A stretch of 64,000 bases of DNA from Pseudarthrobacter oxydans (GCF_030812335.1 NZ_JAUSSN010000005.1:280898-344897); one strand, 5' to 3'; counted from the first letter of the stretch, positions 25,490-34,346 are shown. Notes: generated by a model not told the origin, from the letters alone. Numbers and translations are program-made.

Positions 25490-25568
25490 GGGCTCCGAAC
25501 TGACCCTGGCTAGGGCGGAAAATTCCCGGTTAAGCGCCTAGCTTAGCTACGCCCTTTAAGCTGGCGGT

Positions 25569-25628
25569 ATGCCGAGGACGTTGGCAGGATGGCGGGATGA
25601 CTTTTTCACCGGTACTGACTTTCAATGA
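25569..25628 (+). CDS. Possible leaderless leader peptide (19 codons) before the aldo/keto reductase
   Basis: TAAGCT at 25557-25562 lies 6 nt before ATG at 25569. From there a 19-codon frame (MPRTLAGWRDDFFTGTDFQ) ends at TGA 25628, overlapping the reductase start (25597) in another frame. The spacing equals that of leaderless genes nearby. It may be real translation that affects the reductase, or chance. Confidence 0.3.
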   Translation: MPRTLAGWRDDFFTGTDFQ

Positions 25629-26442
25629 TGGCAACACCATTCCCCAGCTTGGCTACGGAGTGTGGCAGGTTGAAGACGACGTCGCCGAGAAGGTGGTTGT
25701 CCAGGCCTTCGAGGCAGGCTTCCGCCACATCGACACCGCCAAGATCTATGGCAACGAAGCAGGCGTGGGCCGGGCGATCGAGCGCTCAGGCCTCAAGCCC
25801 GAGGAAATCTTCATCACCACCAAGCTGTGGAACGCGGACCAGGGCTACGAGTCCACGCTGCAGGCCTTCGAGGAATCCATGGACCGCCTCGGCCTGGAGA
25901 CCCTGGATATGTACCTGATCCACTGGATGCAGCCCAAGCAGGACAAGTACGTGGACACCTGGAAGGCACTCATCGAGCTGCAGAAGCAGGGCCGCGTCAA
26001 GACCATTGGTGTCTCGAACTTCACCAAGGAGGGTCTGCAGCGTCTGATCGACGAGACCGGCGTTGTGCCGGCCATCAACCAGATCGAACTGCACCCCTTC
26101 TTCAACCAGTCCGAGCTGCGTGAATTCAACGCCTCCAAGGGCATCCTCACCCAGGCCTGGTCGCCGCTGGGCCAGGGCGGCGAGCTGCTGGAGAGCGCTG
26201 TCATCGGCCAGATCGCGGCCAAGCATGACGCCACGCCGGCGCAGGTTGTCATCGCCTGGCACCTTGCCATCGGCAACGTGGTCATCCCCAAGTCCGTGAC
26301 CGAATCCCGCATCCGCGAGAACTACGCCGCGCTGGACGTCAGCCTGGACGAGACCGATGTGCAGGCCATCAACGGCATGGACAACTCGGCCGAGGGCGCC
26401 GGCCGCATCGGCGCCGACCCGGCAGTCTCCGACTTCGCCTAA
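25597..26442 (+). CDS. Aldo/keto reductase (2,5-diketo-D-gluconate reductase-like)
   Basis: An NADPH-dependent (beta/alpha)8-barrel reductase of 281 residues. The catalytic tetrad is visible: Asp46 and Tyr51 (HIDTAKIYGNE), Lys75 (TTKLWN) and His108 (YLIHWM). Substrate-loop and cofactor signatures are GVSNFTKEGLQRL, INQIELHPFF and the C-terminal VIPKSVTESRIRENY. It belongs to the AKR5-like group that reduces diketogluconate, methylglyoxal and similar carbonyls; the substrate is not predictable. The ATG at 25597 follows a weak GGATGGCGGG. It is monocistronic, closed by a terminator at 26490. Confidence 0.93.
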   Translation: MTFSPVLTFNDGNTIPQLGYGVWQVEDDVAEKVVVQAFEAGFRHIDTAKIYGNEAGVGRAIERSGLKPEEIFITTKLWNADQGYESTLQAFEESMDRLGLETLDMYLIHWMQPKQDKYVDTWKALIELQKQGRVKTIGVSNFTKEGLQRLIDETGVVPAINQIELHPFFNQSELREFNASKGILTQAWSPLGQGGELLESAVIGQIAAKHDATPAQVVIAWHLAIGNVVIPKSVTESRIRENYAALDVSLDETDVQAINGMDNSAEGAGRIGADPAVSDFA

Positions 26443-26489
26443 GGCCTAGACGGAGGAACAGCCGGCAGACCCGGCGTGAACCGCAGCAG

Positions 26490-26519
26490 GGCCCTCACCC
26501 GCACCGGGTGGGGGCCTTT
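26490..26519 (+). terminator. Terminator of the aldo/keto reductase gene
   Basis: A 12-bp stem (26490-26501 with 26505-26516, one T-G pair) with loop CAC, followed by TTT. Confidence 0.8.
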
Positions 26520-26573
26520 CTGCTGCCCGTTACCTCCGCGGTCCCGGGCTGGCGGCGTCGGGTTATAGCCGGC

Positions 26574-26951
26574 TCACACTCTGGCGAACCCTGAGCCAAG
26601 GTCGTGAAGGATCACGGTCCCGCCCAGCAGCTGCGTCTTGGCCGTGAGCTGTTCCAAAACTGCCTCGGTGACTGCACCGAAGATTTCAACGGTCAGAAGT
26701 TTGACGAGAGGCGCAATCGGCGGGAACAGCGGGCCAGCTACCTTCATGTGAAATTCGAGCGACGCTACGTCCTTGTGGATGTGAAGGACACTCATCCGGC
26801 TGCCGTCGCCCGAGAAGTAAACGTTGTAGGCGCTGATCCGCGGCTCATTGGCTTCGACGAAGCTGGCAAGGTGCGCCATTTTGACCTTAAGTGTGCCAAG
26901 CTCCCCGGGGCGCACCTCGGAGGTATCGAGATACACAACGAAATCACTCAT
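26574..26951 (-). CDS. Hypothetical protein, possible dimeric alpha/beta-barrel fold
   Basis: A 125-residue cytosolic protein. It opens MSDFVVYLDTSEVRPGELGT and has a His-containing segment (MSVLHIHKDVASLEFHMKVA) with the strand-helix rhythm of small monooxygenase-like (ABM/ferredoxin-fold) proteins. No catalytic signature is firm, so the function is open. The ATG at 26951 has GGAGGG about 6 nt upstream. Codon composition is slightly less GC-rich than the flanks. It is monocistronic, with 130 bases of featureless DNA before it (26952-27081). Confidence 0.75.
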   Translation of the reverse strand: MSDFVVYLDTSEVRPGELGTLKVKMAHLASFVEANEPRISAYNVYFSGDGSRMSVLHIHKDVASLEFHMKVAGPLFPPIAPLVKLLTVEIFGAVTEAVLEQLTAKTQLLGGTVILHDLGSGFARV

Positions 26952-27081
26952 GTTGCCCTCCGCTGGGCCAGGCCCGAGGCGCCCTGAGAAGACGTCCCGG
27001 TACCATTATTCGCCGGGCTCAAACCTCTGTCGAGGCACCCCTGACGACCAGGCCCGGCTCCAGCAGCAACCGCTCAGCACG

Positions 27082-27261
27082 CTAGGCGGCCCTGCGGCCT
27101 TCCTGCACCGGCACCGCGTCAATGATGGCCCAGCCGTGCTCGTCGGCCACCCGGCGGCTGGCGAAGCGTTCGGCGTCGGAAACGTCGTCGAAGGTCTCGG
27201 TGCGGATGCGGCCGCAGTCCGTATCCAGGTACGTGACTTCAAAGTACTGGTTGGTTTCCAT
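27082..27261 (-). CDS. Small hypothetical protein (59 aa)
   Basis: A frame from ATG 27261 to TAG 27082. The product begins METNQYFEVTYLDTDCGRI and continues TETFDDVSDAERFASRRVAD, ending VQEGRRAA. The alternating beta-strand/helix pattern and strongly biased third-position GC look like a real gene. It lies 40 bases downstream of the next gene on the same strand, so it may share that transcript. No good Shine-Dalgarno is seen. A short inverted repeat (AAGTGT/ACACTT) lies in the gap just upstream of the start. The family is unknown. Confidence 0.6.
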   Translation of the reverse strand: METNQYFEVTYLDTDCGRIRTETFDDVSDAERFASRRVADEHGWAIIDAVPVQEGRRAA

Positions 27262-27300
27262 GCATTAAGTGTGGCGCCGGCCTCCGACACTTTCCGGTCA

Positions 27301-28281
27301 TCAGTGCGGTGTGTTGCCCAGCCGCAGCACCCGTTCCCGGGCAAGGTCCTCGGTGCGCCGCGTCTTCGCCGCCGCCCGTGCGGCCTGCTGCGCCCGGGCG
27401 GCGGCCAGTTCCCGCCGCTTCCTGGCAGCCTTGAGCTCCTGCTCGCGCTCGGCGAGCTGTTTCCGCAGCGTATCCACCGCGTCGGCGAGGCCTGCGGCCA
27501 GGGCCGCGGACTCGGCCAGCTCCTCCTGTTGCTGCCGGGATTCCTGCGCGGCCGCTGCGGCGGCATCTTCGGCATCCTTGAGCAACGCCCGTGCCCGTTC
27601 CAGCGCGGAGGGTGTGGACCGCCGAGGTTCCTGCCGGACAGCGCGCAAGCGGGGTTGCTCCGCCGCTTTCCCGGCTGCAGTCCCGATGCGGGCCGCGGTT
27701 CCGGCCCGAACCGCCTCCCCGGCTGAACCGGCGGGGACCGGTTCGGCCTCCGCGGGAAGCACCAGGCCGGGCAGTGCGACGGCGCCTGAGAGATCCACCA
27801 CGTCCACGCCGTCGGCGGACAGCCCCCGGAGCAGGCGGCCGGACTGCACGGCGGCCGCGGCCCCCGCATCCGCTGTCGCCGCGCGCAGGGTCGCCTCCAC
27901 CTCCGCCGCGATCGCACCGCTGATCTTCCGCCCCTGCTGCTCGGCGACCTCCCTCGCTGCCTTCACCGCGCTGCCCAGCAGTTGACGCCGTTCCTGTCCC
28001 AGCCGTCGGAGTTCCGGGGCGTCGAGCGACAACTGCGCCGCACGCATGGACGTGCCCAGCCCGGCGAGTTGCCGGAGGGTCTCCGGCCGGCGGGCAGCGA
28101 GCATGTTCACCGTCCACGCCGCCACGGACGGTTTCGGCAGGGACCGCAGCTCCGCGGCGAGGGTCGGCTGCTCCTTCGCGGCAGCCGCGTCCTTGGCAGC
28201 AGCTGTCCGGGCGGCGACAAAATCGTCGAACGGGAGGGCATAGAGCCGTGCCGCAACGTCCGCCAGCGTCTGCTCTCCCAT
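27301..28281 (-). CDS. Hypothetical Ala-rich coiled-coil protein
   Basis: A 326-residue protein with no signal peptide or membrane segment. The N-terminal third is helical with a conserved-looking LYALPFDDFVAARTAAAKDA and LPKPSVAAWTVNMLAARRPE. The middle is a Pro/Ala linker. The last 120 residues form a long charged coiled coil (LRKQLAEREQELKAARKRRE). Similar actinobacterial proteins are annotated only as hypothetical. The ATG at 28281 is supported by a consensus-like TATGAT box 6 nt upstream, implying a leaderless mRNA. It is divergent from the P-type ATPase across 73 bases. Confidence 0.8.
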   Translation of the reverse strand: MGEQTLADVAARLYALPFDDFVAARTAAAKDAAAAKEQPTLAAELRSLPKPSVAAWTVNMLAARRPETLRQLAGLGTSMRAAQLSLDAPELRRLGQERRQLLGSAVKAAREVAEQQGRKISGAIAAEVEATLRAATADAGAAAAVQSGRLLRGLSADGVDVVDLSGAVALPGLVLPAEAEPVPAGSAGEAVRAGTAARIGTAAGKAAEQPRLRAVRQEPRRSTPSALERARALLKDAEDAAAAAAQESRQQQEELAESAALAAGLADAVDTLRKQLAEREQELKAARKRRELAAARAQQAARAAAKTRRTEDLARERVLRLGNTPH

Positions 28282-28287
28282 GCAAGA

Positions 28288-28293
28288 ATCATA
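28288..28293 (-). promoter_or_regulatory. -10 element TATGAT of a leaderless transcript
   Basis: TATGAT read on the minus strand, 6 nt before the ATG at 28281. It is the best match to the -10 consensus among the leaderless candidates in this window. Confidence 0.6.
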
Positions 28294-28354
28294 GAAGCCC
28301 GGTCCGAGGCTACGCCGCCGCCACCGGGCGGTTCTGACGGATAGGGGCACACAA

Positions 28355-31243
28355 TTGAGTGAACCACTTAGCGGTGTCGCGCCTGACACGTCGCCGCGCA
28401 GTCTTTCCATCCCGGCCGCGGGGGCCCCCGCCGGGGCCCTCCCGTGGCACCTCCGCCGCGCCCTCGAGGCCCTGGACACGCTCGAGGTCAGCCCGGAGAC
28501 CGGGCTGGACTCGGACGAGGCGGATCGGCGCCTGGCACTCTACGGCGCCAATGAACTCCGTTCCGCACCTCCGGTGCCGCTGTGGCGGAAGATCCTCCGG
28601 CAGTTCCAGGACCCGCTGATTTACCTGTTGCTGGCTGCCATCGCCATCTCGGTTGTTGCCTGGGCGGTGGAAGGTGCCGCCGGTGTGCCGGTTGACGCCC
28701 TCGTGATCGGGGCCGTGGTCCTGTTCAACGGCGTCCTGGGCTTCGTGCAGGAAAACAAGGCCGAGAGCGCGGTCGCGGCGCTTCGCATGATGACGGCAGC
28801 GAACTCCACGGTGCTGCGGGACGGCCAACTAAAAACCGTGCCGTCCGCGGAACTGGTGCGCGGTGACATCCTGGTCCTCAACGAAGGGGACTCCGTCGGT
28901 GCCGACGCCCGGCTGATCACGGCAAGTTCCCTGGGCGTTGCCGAGTCCTCGCTGACCGGCGAAAGCGCCCCCGTCTTCAAGAGCCCCAGGGTCCTCAGCG
29001 GTGACGTCCCCCTCGGCGACCGGCTGAACATGGTTTACAAGGGGACGGCCGTGGCGCAGGGCGTGGGCCGGGCCGTGGTGACCGGAACCGCGATGGACAC
29101 CGAGGTCGGCGCGATCGCGGGAATGCTGGCCGCCGCCGAGGACGCCCCCACGCCACTGCAGCGCGAAATCGCCGGCGTCAGCAAGCTGCTCGGCATCACC
29201 GTGATCGCGATCGCCGTCGTCGTGATGGCCACGATCATCATCGTCAACGGGGTGTCGTCGCTGAGCGGGCTCGTCACCGTCCTGCTGCTGGGGGTCTCGC
29301 TCGCCGTGGCCGCCGTGCCCGAAGGTCTGCCCGCCATCCTGTCCGTGGTGCTCGCCATCGGCGTCCAGAACCTGGCCAAACGCAACGCCGTGGTCAAGGA
29401 GCTGCACTCGGTGGAAACCCTTGGCTCCGCCTCGGTCATCGCCTCGGACAAAACCGGAACGCTGACCCGCAACGAGATGACCATCTGCAGGATCACCACC
29501 GCGTCCGGCCAGGTCGAGCTCACCGGCGTCGGGTACCGGCCGGAGGGCGGTGTGCTCCACCACGGCCACGAAGTCCGTGATCCGGCCCTGCTCCGCGAGG
29601 CACGCATGGTGCTGGCCGGGGGCTCCTTCGCCAACAACGCGCAGCTGCTGGAGCGCGGCGGTGAATGGGAGATCCAGGGCGACCCGACGGAAGCGGCGTT
29701 CCTCGTCGCGGCCCGCAAGCTTGAAGGGGTCACGGACACGACCGGGGAGTTCGAGCGCCTTGGCGAAATTCCCTTCACCTCCGAGCGGAAACTGATGTCC
29801 GCGCTGGCCCACCACCGCGAGGCCGACACGCTGTCCCTCGTCACCAAGGGTGCCCCGGACGTCCTGCTGAAACGCTGCACCGGGCTGCAGCTCGGAGCGG
29901 AAGTTGTTCCGATGGACGCGGACCGCCGGGCCCGGGCGCTCCGCGACGTCGAGGAGCTCTCGTCCCAGGCCTTCCGCACGCTCGGCGTGGCCTACCGCCG
30001 ATACACCGAAGCGGACCGTCACGAAGCGGACATCCTCGACGAGGAGGACGAGAGCACGCTGGTGTACGTCGGCGTCGTCGGAATCCTGGACCCGCCCCGG
30101 GCCGAGGCGGCCTCCGCGGTGGCCGAGGCACGGCGGGCGGGCATCCGCGTCGTGATGATCACCGGGGACCACCCGCTCAGCGCCGCCCGGATCGCCCGGG
30201 ACCTCGGGATCGCCAGACCGGGGGAGCAGGCGGTGACGGGCGCGGAGCTGGACGAACTGGACGACGACGGGCTGCGCGAGCTCACCCGGGACACGTCGGT
30301 GTACGCGCGGGTGGCACCGCAGAACAAACTGCAGATCATCACTGCCCTGCAGGCCCAGGGCAACGTAGTGGCGATGACCGGGGACGGTGTCAATGACGCG
30401 CCGGCCCTGAAAACCGCGGACATCGGCATCGCCATGGGCGTCACGGGCACCGAGGTCACCAAAGAGGCCTCGAACATGATCCTCGGCGACGACAACTTCG
30501 CCACGATCGTCTCCGCGGTGCGCCAAGGCCGGGTCATCTTCGAGAACATCGAAAAGTTCCTGCGCTACCTGCTCTCCTCAAATATGGGCGAAGTGTTCAC
30601 GGTCTTCCTTGGCGTCGTGTTCGCCGGGGCCATGGGCCTGGCCGGAGCGAGCCCCGGCGAAGTCGCGGTGCCGCTGCTGGCGACGCAAATCCTGTGGATC
30701 AACCTTGTGACCGACTCCGGCCCCGCCCTGGCGATGGGCGTGGACCCGGAAATTGACGACGTCATGGCGCGCCGGCCCAGGCAGCGCGGCGACCGGATCC
30801 TCGGCACACGAATGTGGCTGGGTATCCTGAGCATCGGCCTGGTCATGGGTGTTGCGTCGCTGCTGACCATCGATATCTTCCTGCCCGGCGGGCTGGTCCC
30901 GGGCGGCAGCGACTCACTCGACGTCGCACGGACCGCCGGCTTCACCACCCTCGTGTTCGCCCAGCTGTTCAACGCCTTCAACTCCCGTTCGGAGACGACG
31001 TCGGCCTTCCGCCGGCTCTTCGTGAACAAATGGCTCTGGGGGTCGGTGCTGCTGGCTACGGTGCTTCAGGTGGCGGTCGTCGAGCTGCCCTTCCTGCAGC
31101 GGGCCTTCGGGACGGCGTCCCTGGACCCCGGCCACTGGGCGGTCTGCGTTGCGATGGCCTCGACCGTGTTGTGGTTCGATGAGCTTCGCAAGATCGTCCT
31201 GCGGGCGGCCGGGCGGCGCCGGGAGGCGCGCACCGGCGGGTGA
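28355..31243 (+). CDS. P-type cation-transporting ATPase (P2/Ca2+-ATPase-like)
   Basis: An integral-membrane ion pump of 962 residues. Landmarks in order: the actuator loop TGES (201-204), the M4 ion site PEGLP (322-326), the phosphorylation site DKTGTLT (Asp365), the hinge TGDGVNDAPALK (about 675), and the M5-M6 stretch NLVTDSGPALAMG with an ion-site Asp. PEGLP in M4 places it with the P2 pumps (Ca2+, Na+, K+ or H+ type), not heavy-metal P1B. There are about ten membrane segments. The start is TTG at 28355 with AGGGG 7 nt upstream; an in-frame alternative was not found. The exported ion cannot be settled by reading alone. It is convergent with the next gene, only 22 bases apart. Confidence 0.92.
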   Translation: MSEPLSGVAPDTSPRSLSIPAAGAPAGALPWHLRRALEALDTLEVSPETGLDSDEADRRLALYGANELRSAPPVPLWRKILRQFQDPLIYLLLAAIAISVVAWAVEGAAGVPVDALVIGAVVLFNGVLGFVQENKAESAVAALRMMTAANSTVLRDGQLKTVPSAELVRGDILVLNEGDSVGADARLITASSLGVAESSLTGESAPVFKSPRVLSGDVPLGDRLNMVYKGTAVAQGVGRAVVTGTAMDTEVGAIAGMLAAAEDAPTPLQREIAGVSKLLGITVIAIAVVVMATIIIVNGVSSLSGLVTVLLLGVSLAVAAVPEGLPAILSVVLAIGVQNLAKRNAVVKELHSVETLGSASVIASDKTGTLTRNEMTICRITTASGQVELTGVGYRPEGGVLHHGHEVRDPALLREARMVLAGGSFANNAQLLERGGEWEIQGDPTEAAFLVAARKLEGVTDTTGEFERLGEIPFTSERKLMSALAHHREADTLSLVTKGAPDVLLKRCTGLQLGAEVVPMDADRRARALRDVEELSSQAFRTLGVAYRRYTEADRHEADILDEEDESTLVYVGVVGILDPPRAEAASAVAEARRAGIRVVMITGDHPLSAARIARDLGIARPGEQAVTGAELDELDDDGLRELTRDTSVYARVAPQNKLQIITALQAQGNVVAMTGDGVNDAPALKTADIGIAMGVTGTEVTKEASNMILGDDNFATIVSAVRQGRVIFENIEKFLRYLLSSNMGEVFTVFLGVVFAGAMGLAGASPGEVAVPLLATQILWINLVTDSGPALAMGVDPEIDDVMARRPRQRGDRILGTRMWLGILSIGLVMGVASLLTIDIFLPGGLVPGGSDSLDVARTAGFTTLVFAQLFNAFNSRSETTSAFRRLFVNKWLWGSVLLATVLQVAVVELPFLQRAFGTASLDPGHWAVCVAMASTVLWFDELRKIVLRAAGRRREARTGG

Positions 31244-31265
31244 GGATCGACGCCGGTACCCGCTG

Positions 31266-31772
31266 CTAAGCGGGCTTGCGGATACTCAGGAACGCCCATA
31301 CCGCGACCAGCAGACCGCCGAACGCCAGCAGGATCGCGCCGGGCAAGCCGCGGCCGTCCCGGCCGGAGGCCTGCGTCGCTATGGCGGCAGGATCCGCCGT
31401 CGGTGTTGGCATTGGTGCGCCGCCGGAGGGGGAGGCCGGTGCAACTTCCGCTGGCGGGAGGGCACCGGGTTCGGCGGCCGGTGTTCCCTCCGGCGTAGCT
31501 GCCGGGGCTCGGGCTTCGGAAATCCGCGGCCCAGGGACGGTGACGGACGGGATCGACGGGGATGCCGGCACGGCAGCGGCGCTGGCTGTCGGGACAGGTG
31601 CCGGGACGGGACGGTTCGGGGGCGTCGGGCAGTCGCGCGCCGGAACGCTGACTCCCTTGGGATCGCAGGGGGCGGCGGTGGCCGGCAGGGCGAGGATCAG
31701 CTGGGGTAAGGCCAGCATCAGCGCAGCCGTGACGGTGTAGCCTGCCCCCTTTGTGGTCTTCACCCGATCCAT
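31266..31772 (-). CDS. Secreted/membrane-anchored Pro-Ala-rich hypothetical protein
   Basis: A 168-residue protein. After ATG 31772 comes a signal peptide (ALMLALPQLILALPATAA), then a short Cys-containing segment (CDPKGVSVPARDCPTPPNRP). About 90 residues of Pro/Ala/Ser-rich linker follow. The end is a single membrane helix (GAILLAFGGLLVAVWAFLSI) and a basic RKPA. This is the architecture of a wall-spanning stalk anchored at its C-terminus. No LPxTG sortase motif is present. An in-frame GTG/ATG further upstream (31832) would add 20 non-signal residues and is less likely. Function unknown. Confidence 0.7.
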   Translation of the reverse strand: MDRVKTTKGAGYTVTAALMLALPQLILALPATAAPCDPKGVSVPARDCPTPPNRPVPAPVPTASAAAVPASPSIPSVTVPGPRISEARAPAATPEGTPAAEPGALPPAEVAPASPSGGAPMPTPTADPAAIATQASGRDGRGLPGAILLAFGGLLVAVWAFLSIRKPA

Positions 31773-31844
31773 CCTAGGGGTGCGGAAGCCGTCACCCTGA
31801 CCCTGGCGGGGGACGACGGCGCCAGGGTGCAAGTGTAAGCCGCA

Positions 31845-32348
31845 TCAGCGCGGGAGCCGCCCAAGGTCGCGGACAACGAACCGCTGGGCAGGTGTCTCAA
31901 ACTCGGTGACGACCCCGTACTCGGTGTCAACGAACGCCGACCCGGTGAAACTGGGGTCTTCCATGTGGACGAGGGACAGGCGGACTCCCGTGGCGTCCGC
32001 CTCGGCTCCCACCACCCGGAAGTTGTCCTGCAGGCCTCCCCAGATGGGCATGGACAGGGGGAAGAACGGCACGATTTCCTCCGGCAGATAATCGTCTCTG
32101 TCACGGGGGATCCGCTGGACATCGCCTGCGCGGCTTTGGATGGTGCCGCCGCCTGAGGGCGTGAACGAATAGGCGTTCAGCCCGTCCGTGAAACTCCAGG
32201 TCATGTCACCGTAGTGGACCTCCGCCTGGGCGGACCGGCTGCCCCCTGCCCGGTCTTCGATGTGAACGCTGCCAGCGCACGGCGGCCGCAGCCGGGAGCT
32301 CCGCACGGCGGCCAGAATCAACAGCAGGGCATTGAAGGATTCATCCAC
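31845..32348 (-). CDS. Hypothetical protein
   Basis: A 167-residue frame. GTG at 32348 has AGAGGAC about 7 nt upstream and is chosen because longer starts would run into tRNA-Thr. The product has no signal peptide or membrane helix. Visible segments are VHYGDMTWSFTDGLNAYSF, IVPFFPLSMPIWGGLQDNF and a C-terminal beta-rich TEYGVVTEFETPAQRFVV. I do not recognise it. It lies 72 bases upstream of the anchored Pro-rich protein on the same strand and could be co-transcribed. Its GC content is somewhat lower than its neighbours. Confidence 0.65.
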   Translation of the reverse strand: MDESFNALLLILAAVRSSRLRPPCAGSVHIEDRAGGSRSAQAEVHYGDMTWSFTDGLNAYSFTPSGGGTIQSRAGDVQRIPRDRDDYLPEEIVPFFPLSMPIWGGLQDNFRVVGAEADATGVRLSLVHMEDPSFTGSAFVDTEYGVVTEFETPAQRFVVRDLGRLPR

Positions 32349-32461
32349 GGCGACGTCCTCTACCTGGGGAACAGCGGGCAGGCCACTTGGTGCCAACCTA
32401 TCCGAAGAAAGCGCTTGGCGCTGATCCGTTGCCGAGGTCCCGGACGTGCTCGGAGAACGAC

Positions 32462-32496
32462 AGAACCCCCGGAAATCATTGATTTCCGGGGGTTCT
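32462..32496 (-). terminator. Terminator of tRNA-Thr
   Basis: A near-continuous palindrome: 17-bp arms (32462-32478 with 32480-32496), in practice a hairpin with a small loop around 32477-32481. It begins six bases past the tRNA 3' end. The minus-strand U-tract is weak. Confidence 0.75.
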
Positions 32497-32501
32497 TCTC
32501 G

Positions 32502-32574
32502 AGCTTCCTGCCAGAATCGAACTGGCGACCTTCTCATTACGAGTGAGACGCTCTACCAACTGAGCTAAGGAAGC
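32502..32574 (-). tRNA. tRNA-Thr (anticodon CGT)
   Basis: A 73-nt tRNA on the minus strand. The acceptor is GCTTCCT/AGGAAGC (32574-32568 with 32509-32503) with discriminator T. The D-arm is AGCTCAGTTGGTAGAGC. The anticodon stem-loop TCTCACTCGTAATGAGA carries CGT, which reads ACG. T-arm: CCAGTTCGATTCTGG. CCA is not encoded. Confidence 0.97.
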
Positions 32575-32671
32575 AACAGCCTAGAGTGTCCGGGCGGTGG
32601 CCCGGGCGCTTCATGCCAGAGACAACTGTAGTAGAGTCCTCCGGCCCGGGTCAAAATGAGTGCCTGACGCC

Positions 32672-34237
32672 TCAGCAGACCGTGTTGTCTGCCGGAGTCT
32701 TGCCGTCGACCAGGTAACCGTCCACGGCATTGCCGACGCAGTCGTTGGAGCGGCCGTAGGCCGTGTGGCCCTCGCCCTGCCACGTCAGCAGCGAGGCCTT
32801 ACCCAGCTGCTTGCGCAGCTCGCTCGCCCATTCCACCGGGGTCGCCGGGTCGCCGGTGGTGCCGATCACCAGGATGTCGTTCGAGCCTTTGTATTCCACC
32901 GGCGCCGGCGTGCGGACGTTCTGGTACGGCCACTCCTTGCAGCTGGTGCCGCCGTAGGCGAAGTACTTGCCGAACGTGGGCGAATCCAGCCGGAGTTGCT
33001 GGTCGTCCGCGCGCATCCCCGCAGTGTCCGTAACCATCGGGTGGTCCAGGCAGTTGATGGCGCTGAAGGCAAAGGTGCTGTTCGACGAATAGCTGCCGTT
33101 GGGTTCACGTTCGGCATTGAAGTCGGCCAGCCGCAGGAACGGCGAGGCGTCATTCTTCAGGGCCGCGCCGAGGGCCTGCGTGAGCAACGGCCAGTTGTCG
33201 TCGTTGTACAGCGGGACGATCATGCCGGTGACCAGGGTGGACGCCGAGACCATCCTGCCGTCCTTGGCGCGCATCGGATTCGCCTCCACCGCCGCGATCA
33301 GGTCCCGGATCTGCTCGATCCCGTTGTCAACCCCGCCGCTGAGCGGGCAGCCATCGGACTGGAGGCATTTTTCGACGTAGGCGCGGAGGGCTTTTTCAAA
33401 GGCCTTGGCCTGACCGCTGGTGAGTTCCTCATAGCTGAGGGAGGGGTCCATCGCGCCGTCCAGGACCATCGAGCCGACGTTGTCGGGGAACAGCGAGGCG
33501 TACGTCGAGCCGAGGAATGTCCCGTAGGAGAACCCCATGTAGTTCAGCTTCGTGTCGTTCAGGGCAGCACGCAGGATGTCGAGGTCCCTGGCGGAGTTCT
33601 CGGTGTCGACCTCGCCCAGGACGGCCCCGGTCTTTTCCTCGCACTTGGCGGCGATCGCCTGGTTGTCCGCCAGGGTTTCGGCCAGGCCGGCGTCGGTGTC
33701 CAGGTCGTAGATCTTCGCGCGGGAGGCGTCGCGTTCCGGATCCGTCAGGCAGGTGACCGGGGCGGAGCGCTTCACACCGCGCGGGTCGAAGCCCACGATG
33801 TCAAAGTTGGCGCGGAGCTTCTCCGAGAAGTGCGTGGCTCCGGCGTCCTTGACGAAGTCGTAGCCGGAGCCGCCGGGTCCGCCCGGGTTGATGAGCAGGC
33901 TGCCCTTGCTGTTGCCCTTCGTGGAGAGCTTGATCGCCGCGATCTCGATGCTGTCGCCGTCGGGATTGCTGTAGTCCAGCGGCACCTTGATCTTGGCGCA
34001 CTGGAGGTCCGACTCGCAGGCGGTCCAGTCGGCCTTCTGCGCGTAGTAGCTGCGGAGTTCGGCGGGCGCGGAGGCCGCGATCTCGGGATTGGGGGTGCTG
34101 GCGCTGTTGGCCCCGCCGTCGCCGGCTCCGAACAGGGTGCACGAGGAGAGCACCACGGCCAGGGCCATGGCGCCGGCTGCCCGCATGCCGATCGCAAGGG
34201 ATCGGGATCTGGCGGGCACTGCTCGTGCAGACTTCAT
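32672..34237 (-). CDS. Alpha/beta-hydrolase lipoprotein with TAP-like C-terminal domain
   Basis: An exported lipid-anchored hydrolase of 521 residues, related to the secreted tripeptidyl aminopeptidases (SlpD/TAP) of Streptomyces. The signal peptide ends in the lipobox LSSC (Cys33). The oxyanion segment is NPGGPGGSG. Triad: Ser in GFSYGT (about 237), Asp in TTGDPATP (about 461), His in GEGHTAYG (about 490). Cysteines in SCKEWPY and near both ends could form disulfides. The ATG at 34237 has AAGGAG 6 nt upstream. It is downstream of holB on the same strand with a 109-base gap, so it is probably a separate unit. Peptidase activity is inferred from the family. Confidence 0.9.
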   Translation of the reverse strand: MKSARAVPARSRSLAIGMRAAGAMALAVVLSSCTLFGAGDGGANSASTPNPEIAASAPAELRSYYAQKADWTACESDLQCAKIKVPLDYSNPDGDSIEIAAIKLSTKGNSKGSLLINPGGPGGSGYDFVKDAGATHFSEKLRANFDIVGFDPRGVKRSAPVTCLTDPERDASRAKIYDLDTDAGLAETLADNQAIAAKCEEKTGAVLGEVDTENSARDLDILRAALNDTKLNYMGFSYGTFLGSTYASLFPDNVGSMVLDGAMDPSLSYEELTSGQAKAFEKALRAYVEKCLQSDGCPLSGGVDNGIEQIRDLIAAVEANPMRAKDGRMVSASTLVTGMIVPLYNDDNWPLLTQALGAALKNDASPFLRLADFNAEREPNGSYSSNSTFAFSAINCLDHPMVTDTAGMRADDQQLRLDSPTFGKYFAYGGTSCKEWPYQNVRTPAPVEYKGSNDILVIGTTGDPATPVEWASELRKQLGKASLLTWQGEGHTAYGRSNDCVGNAVDGYLVDGKTPADNTVC

Positions 34238-34346
34238 GCGGTTCTCCTTGGAGGATCGGAACGGAGGGGGCTGGCACTTCACACCGGACCGGTGCTGGGG
34301 GCTGGGCTGATGGTCGGTTCACCGGGGACGGTTACTCTATGATCCC

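Noticed and set aside
32349..32537. N-terminal extension of the hypothetical protein at 31845-32348
   Set aside because: The longer frame runs through tRNA-Thr and its terminator; the GTG at 32348 has a good ribosome-binding site.
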